Source of the DNA: Agrocybe praecox
Lineage: Eukaryota; Basidiomycota; Agaricomycetes; Agaricales; Agrocybaceae
NCBI GenBank assembly: GCA_964017145.1
Contig: CAXHKQ010000090.1
Coordinates: 1 to 13,114 of the forward strand
DNA: 13,114 nt
Direction of reading: 5' to 3'
The position numbers were made by a program, and so were the translations under genes. The first letter of the stretch is position 1, and each line of letters opens with the position of its first letter. Shown here in pieces: positions 8,946 to 13,114 of the stretch. The notes under the pieces are model-generated. The model did not search any database. It had not been told where the DNA came from and was given only the letters and a program-made list of their open reading frames with translations.

Positions 8946-9229
8946 ACAAATGCGATGAATAGGTGAACACACAATTGTGCACTGCTCGTCGCAACCACCG
9001 GCGCCGCCACCGATGCGCACACATGTAATTGATATATGAAACGGGGAAACTATGCAAACACAGGCAGGGCGGCCGAGCGCTCCTCCGCCACAGAGCAAAC
9101 GCGCCCAGCACGCGTGCTTGCGTGCGCGCGCACAGATTGAAATTAATTAAATCGCTTGCGTGAATTGCTCGCTATATTCCGCTATACGCTATACAATATG
9201 TTGGCACTTTAGCACACCACAATCCGCAA

Positions 9230-9241
9230 TGTGTGTGTGTG
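9230..9241 (+). repeat. (TG)6 microsatellite
   Basis: Six perfect TG units. Confidence 0.9.
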
Positions 9242-9408
9242 TTGCGCGAATGAAGAGCGCTGTCGGAGTTCGCGCAGTTAGATGGATATATGCTGTCGTT
9301 GTTACTGTGTGTTGCACGCCTCGAGTTTGTGTGATCTGCTCTGCGAGCTGCCTGCGAACTCAACACCGAACACGATCGATATTATACTTTTGTAACACGA
9401 CGCCGCGC

Positions 9409-9433
9409 GTGTGTGTGTGTGTGTGTGTGTGTG
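9409..9433 (+). repeat. (GT)12 microsatellite
   Basis: Twelve perfect GT units plus one G, preceded by CGCGC. This is the longest simple repeat in the window and likely to vary in length between individuals. Confidence 0.95.
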
Positions 9434-9984
9434 ACGCGATGGCGCCCACGATCGATTTCCAACTTTCAAGCAACTCGCGCGGCAGCCACGCGTGCGAATG
9501 TTGCTCTACTGCATCACTTGCGCACATGCACGATGCAACACACACACATAGCGGACACGCGCGCAGGAATTCTTCACACATGTGCGCGGATTTTTCTGCT
9601 GCTGCAGCCGCCCGCACACGGCAAAACAGCAGCCGCAGCAGGCACAGGCAGAGTAGCGCGAAACAAGCACATTTCGTAAGCAGCACTGACGTGTGTGTGT
9701 GTGGTAATGGCCATTAATCATATGTGATTGTGTATAATGAAAATCATATTGCTAAGTGCAATTGCGCGGCTCACGCACCCACAAACTTTATAAATACGCG
9801 CGCGCAATCGAACAAACACAGGCACACATACACACAGTCACACAAGCGAATGCATGCGGTTATGTGAACGTGCACCACACACACACATGCACACATGATA
9901 CATTCACAAGCGCAGTCAAATCGGCATGCGATTTGGGGGGCTCAGACGCGCGCGCGAGAGGGCACTGACACCGATATATGCAAT

Positions 9985-10001
9985 CACACACACACACACA
10001 C
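9985..10001 (+). repeat. (CA)8 microsatellite
   Basis: Eight CA units plus one C in CA-rich spacer. Confidence 0.95.
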
Positions 10002-10600
10002 GCATAGAAAGGCAATTCATTCGCGCGTTTGTGTTTACGATGGATTGCTTTGACTGTGTTCATGTGACGTCGTGTGTGCAGAGGAGAAAAGCGATGCGAA
10101 AATCCGGTCGACGCACAATTCAGGAAATGCTCACCAACACGCGCGAGACTTTACGATGATGATAACAATCACTGGAAGCGCGATCGACGGAAAAGGACTA
10201 ACGGCGCGCGTGAAACCCAAAACGAACGGTAAATGTGTTTCGGGTTGACAGCGAAAACGCGAACGCGACTCGATCGCAGTGGATTTGTAACTGAACTAAA
10301 ATGCCGTGAGGCGAGCGAATAGCGAACCACGTAGCGAGCGATACGAGCACAGCACAGCGAGCACGACGAGCGCGTTCGCCGACGACGACGCCGACGCTAG
10401 ACAGAAACGTAAACAAGATCGAAAGTACTACCGAAGTGTGTATTTGTGTGCTAGCTAGTGTGCTGTATGTGTGTATAGTCGTGTAGTCGCGCGATGTGTA
10501 TGTATGTGTATCAAAATCAAACGGTTACCAGCGCAGAGCGCACCGCACATGCGATGCGCACTGTTGCAATGTGGTTGATAATAAATATGCTCAAAATCGC

Positions 10601-12240
10601 ATCATATGAATGAAAACATTAACATTGGAATATAGCGGGGGACGGGTCGAACTTGCGTACCCCCTCATGAACGTCGAGAATGGAAGACATTTATAACATG
10701 AGTTTGAGAATGGTATAAATAATAATAAGCCTAATTGTAATCAATAGAAAATGTCTCACGTATTTGCCTTTTTTCATCGTGAACGTTCGATGATGTATTG
10801 ATTCCGGAAAAAATAAAATGTCACATTTTTTATTATTTCCTACACAGCGCGTGTTGTTTTGGAAAAAACATGTACACATGAATGCACCGTTGACGTGAGC
10901 AAGTTCGTTCCGTATTCCGCAAATGTAGGGGGGTTTAACCCGTTGTGGACATAGTTTGTTTTTTAAGACATAACTTTTGATCGATAATATTTATGAGAAC
11001 ATGAACATGTGTATATATCAATTAATAGAAAGCCAAGACACATGGCTACTCTTCTACTCTGTTGATAACAAAGTTATTCATCAACATTATTGAAAAAATC
11101 TTGTATTTTTAGAAAAGTAAAAAAATTTATATCTTTAAAGTTACCTATAGAATGAAAAATTCCCAGTTTCAATTCAATGAACCTGTGAAACAATTTCGGG
11201 AAACTTTGGGGAATTGGGTATTATAATACCCGTGGTATATTATTCCAACTACGTGAATCTCGAAGGCGAGCGAAAGAATGAAGAGCGATCCGCAACGTGC
11301 TATTCACCCCATTTAGCCCGACGTGATGGCACGAATGAAAATATTCTCCAGATATAGTGCATTTTTACACATGACGAATATCCTGCATGTCCCTTCACAT
11401 TTTATATGAATGCACGGGCCAGTGCATCGCAAATAAAATGGCCGAACAACCGAATACGTATTGTTAATTGTTATTGTGTGTAAATCCATTATTCAGTTCT
11501 TCTTTCAATTCTTCAACGAACTCCCGCAGATTAAAAAAATATAAATATAGATAAAAAAGAGCTCAACGAATTCATGTAAGATTTCATTCTGAAATATGCC
11601 TACAGTTCGAGCAATGTACAAGAGAAAGGCCACTGGCATGGAGAGACAGGGTCTAACCATTTAAAAGTTGATAATTTTCCGAGTTGAACTGCACGGCATC
11701 AGATGAAATGACTAAAACGCCCACATATATGCAAACAAACACATGGGACAAATAGGTTTTGTGTATTGGCTATATGATTTGTATGGATTCGTTGTCCTAC
11801 TCTAATTGTGGTAAAACATTTTTCGCTGATCTGCGCACGTTTTTTAAAAACCACAAACATGTTTTTTCCAAACGAGCTCCAATAAAATACGTCCATTTAT
11901 ATTTTCTGTAACAATATTCTTTTATTTTTTCGTAGAATTTATAAAAATAGTCTGCATAGTAGTAGATTTCGTTCTTCATGCTGTGCAAACTCTGAGACAA
12001 CACAGGCATCGTATGCGACGCAAAACCACAGAAAAACCGCAGACAGGCATCGCGTTGAACATAAATGTCCCTTCTTACAACACCGCATCAAAAAACGGTC
12101 CTCAGTTTCATGCCGCATATTCCGCACTAGTGCCATCCCTTCCTCATACCAAAAATCACACACCGACGCGCTAGAATACAATTCCATCTACGCACTAATT
12201 TCGGCTTCGCCATTCACGCACTCATTTACACTTCTTATGT
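10601..12240. other. AT-rich spacer
   Basis: No secure gene is present. It contains a GGGTTTAACCC palindrome at 10931-10941, a perfect 16-bp palindrome at 11216-11231, and old-repeat-like sequence around 10960-11130. Two overlapping minus-strand frames at 11797-12187 look mildly protein-like but are out of frame with each other and have no recognised motif. Confidence 0.45.
11216..11231. repeat. Perfect 16-bp palindrome
   Basis: GGGTATTATAATACCC is its own reverse complement. It is enclosed by an outer inverted pair GGAAT (11210-11214) and ATTCC (11242-11246). It may be a transposon end or centre, a dimer binding site, or chance. Confidence 0.85.
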
Positions 12241-12308
12241 TTTTTTTGTGGATTTTACGTGTCTGTTATAGTCAGATCACTTGGTCGCGAAACCAAGCTC
12301 TCCGAGTC

Positions 12309-12353
12309 AATAAATAATTTGTTTTGTTTTTGTGTGTGTTTTTCGTGTGTGTG
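12309..12353 (+). promoter_or_regulatory. Possible plus-strand polyadenylation signal
   Basis: AATAAA at 12309-12314 is followed within 15-40 bases by a T/GT-rich tract (about 12319-12353), the usual arrangement of a eukaryotic poly(A) signal with a downstream GU-rich element. A small hairpin CTTGGT/ACCAAG (12280-12297) lies just upstream. No plus-strand gene is visible upstream, so this may be the end of a non-coding transcript or a chance match. Confidence 0.3.
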
Positions 12354-12631
12354 TTGAAGATCTAATCACGGGTGAAATGTCTGGGAATCGCGAGTGGCGA
12401 ATATGAGTTGCAATAAAGTTAATACATAATACGTGTCAAATATCCGCCTCCACATATAGCCATTATTTCATTCGTGTGTTCCTCTCTAACCGCCTCGATT
12501 GTCGACGCTTCGACTGCACCAATTTTCAGCATTTTTCCTGCTCCCCTATTCCCTCCGGTTCCCTCCGTTCGTCAACCTAATTCTAGAAGCTACAAACTAT
12601 TTGATAAGACTTGATAGGGTCCGCCTGGCGC

Positions 12632-12761
12632 TCAGACCTCGTTGCACTCGAGATAGATCTGTCGGCAGTTCTCGCCGGAGCGACCGCGTCGGCCGGCATC
12701 GTACAGGCCCTCGAACGTGGTGCCCTCGGTGGTGCGCTCCAGGATGAAGCTGGTCGCATAG
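12632..12761 (-). CDS. Terminal exon of an unrecognised spliced protein gene (partial)
   Basis: On the minus strand, a CAG splice acceptor (12762-12764) leads into 42 codons and a TGA stop (12632-12634). The first exon base completes a codon begun in the previous exon, so the intron is phase 2. Of the 42 codons 36 end in G or C, in contrast to the AT-rich surroundings, which is strong evidence for selection on coding. The peptide starts YATSFILERTTEGTTFEG and ends ENCRQIYLECNEV. It has two cysteines six residues apart from each other (exon residues 32 and 39), a basic GRRGR stretch at 23-27, and no membrane segment. I do not recognise the family. The cysteine pair would fit a secreted or extracellular C terminus, but that is inference. 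No ATG lies in the exon, and the rest of the gene is beyond the right edge. No AATAAA on the minus strand was found until 11921-11926, about 700 bp downstream. Confidence 0.85.
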
Positions 12762-13114
12762 CTGTGCGGAAGAGAGAGCGAACGGAACGGGTCAGAAAAA
12801 AGTGGAATGCAATCAAAACGTAATGTACATAATGTTATGTAGAGGAATCGGACGCTTTTCGTAGAGCACCCGTTGAGATGGTATTTTCCAACATATCTTC
12901 AAAATTAAAACCTTTTTATTTATCCAATTTTCCTCCACACCTTTTGTCAATACGAAGTTTTATTGTACAAATTAACGGAACTCGGCTAGGATCGAAAAAC
13001 CGAAGGCATGTTTTGACATCGATTCAAAATGTGTGCTCCTACAATCGGACACTTTTTCGAGAGCCTGCGATACACGATATTAGACATATTTTGAAGATAA
13101 TAAAATTGAATTAG
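12762..13114 (-). other. Last intron of the minus-strand gene (partial) with splice acceptor
   Basis: Minus-strand reading toward the exon shows a branch-point-like CTGAC (12791-12795), then a pyrimidine tract CTCTCTCTTCC and CACAG at the junction, a standard eukaryotic 3' splice site. The rest, to the window end, is AT-rich with no coding signal. A 12-bp inverted repeat TATCTTCAAAAT lies at 12894-12905 and 13088-13099, and a near-repeat AATCGGAC...TTTTCG...GAGC occurs near 12846 and 13043. The 78-codon plus-strand frame here is AT-rich and not supported. Confidence 0.7.

Larger units (their letters stand above)
8946..10600. other. Microsatellite-rich, CpG-rich spacer
   Basis: No gene is supported. 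The region holds many CA/TG tracts, CAGCAG-type triplets near 9595-9650, GACGAC runs near 10378-10395 and GCGAGC-type words near 10300-10375. The 185-codon frame at 9160-9717 is open because TG/CA and GC repeats lack stops; its translation is Cys/Val/Ser/Ala-rich with no domain. The vocabulary resembles 5'-UTR or regulatory DNA around insect developmental genes, but no promoter element is secure. Confidence 0.55.

Noticed and set aside
9160..9717. 185-codon open frame on +
   Set aside because: It spans the GT tract and CAGCAG/CACA runs, which lack stop codons. The translation is Cys/Val/Ser/Ala-rich without a domain, and frames on the opposite strand are equally open.
10640..10660. GGGTCGAACTTG resembling a Pol III B box
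   Set aside because: It departs from the GGTTCGANNCC consensus, and no acceptor or anticodon arms can be drawn around it.
10700..10720. Third copy of the GAGTTTGAGAAT word seen in elements A and B
   Set aside because: Similarity stops after about 18 bases and no terminal repeats surround it, so it may be chance.
10935..10941. TTAACCC resembling a piggyBac-type end
   Set aside because: No matching GGGTTAA partner was found at a plausible distance, and the word is explained by the small GGGTTTAACCC palindrome.
12878..13114. 78-codon plus-strand frame ending exactly at the window edge
   Set aside because: It lies in the inferred intron of the minus-strand gene, is AT-rich and has no recognised motif. 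The exact end is a coincidence of the window cut.
1..13114. CRISPR arrays, operons, prophage or bacterial mobile elements
   Set aside because: No regularly spaced direct repeats, no ribosome binding sites ahead of frames, and clear eukaryotic tRNA and intron features.

Overview
The window looks like nuclear DNA of an insect, most likely a fly or mosquito. Three things support this: two eukaryotic tRNA genes with internal A and B boxes and oligo-T terminators, an intron-split protein gene with strongly GC-ending codons, and small non-coding Tc1/mariner-type elements at TA target sites. The insect call is reasonably firm from the form of the initiator tRNA. The dipteran or mosquito call is an impression from repeat style and composition only. 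Almost the whole window is non-coding. Nearly every longer open frame is an accident of CA/TG repeats, which lack stop codons, or of AT-rich spacer.

Layout: 1-699 is CpG- and TG-rich spacer. An initiator methionine tRNA gene lies on + at 700-771, and an aspartate tRNA gene (anticodon GTC) lies on - at 1728-1799, so the two converge. Between them sits a 667-bp foldback transposon relic (906-1572) whose imperfect arms of about 270 bp surround a loop of about 120 bp. From 1800 to 2860 there is CA/CG-rich spacer. A second, unrelated inverted-repeat element (about 2861-3727) carries four copies of a GGCAAGTTTTGCC-like motif in + + - - order. Mixed spacer runs from 3728 to 6756, with CpG-rich patches near 4030-4330 and 4740-5400. 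A 476-bp Tc1/mariner-like MITE with clean TA duplications occupies 6759-7234 and shares an internal segment with the first element. Spacer rich in CA, TG and CG, with several microsatellites, covers 7237-8060 and 8950-10600, broken by an AT-rich block at 8070-8945. AT-rich spacer follows from 10600 to about 12480.

The only convincing protein-coding sequence is at the right edge on the minus strand: the last exon of a spliced gene (12632-12761, 42 codons plus stop), whose body lies beyond the window. I do not recognise the protein. Its intron runs from 12762 to at least the window end.

The two tRNA genes serve translation and show no evident functional link to the protein gene. I found no convincing new multi-gene system. 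The most interesting items are the long foldback element between convergent tRNA genes, the pair of elements sharing an interior but not termini, and the alternating purine-pyrimidine landscape.
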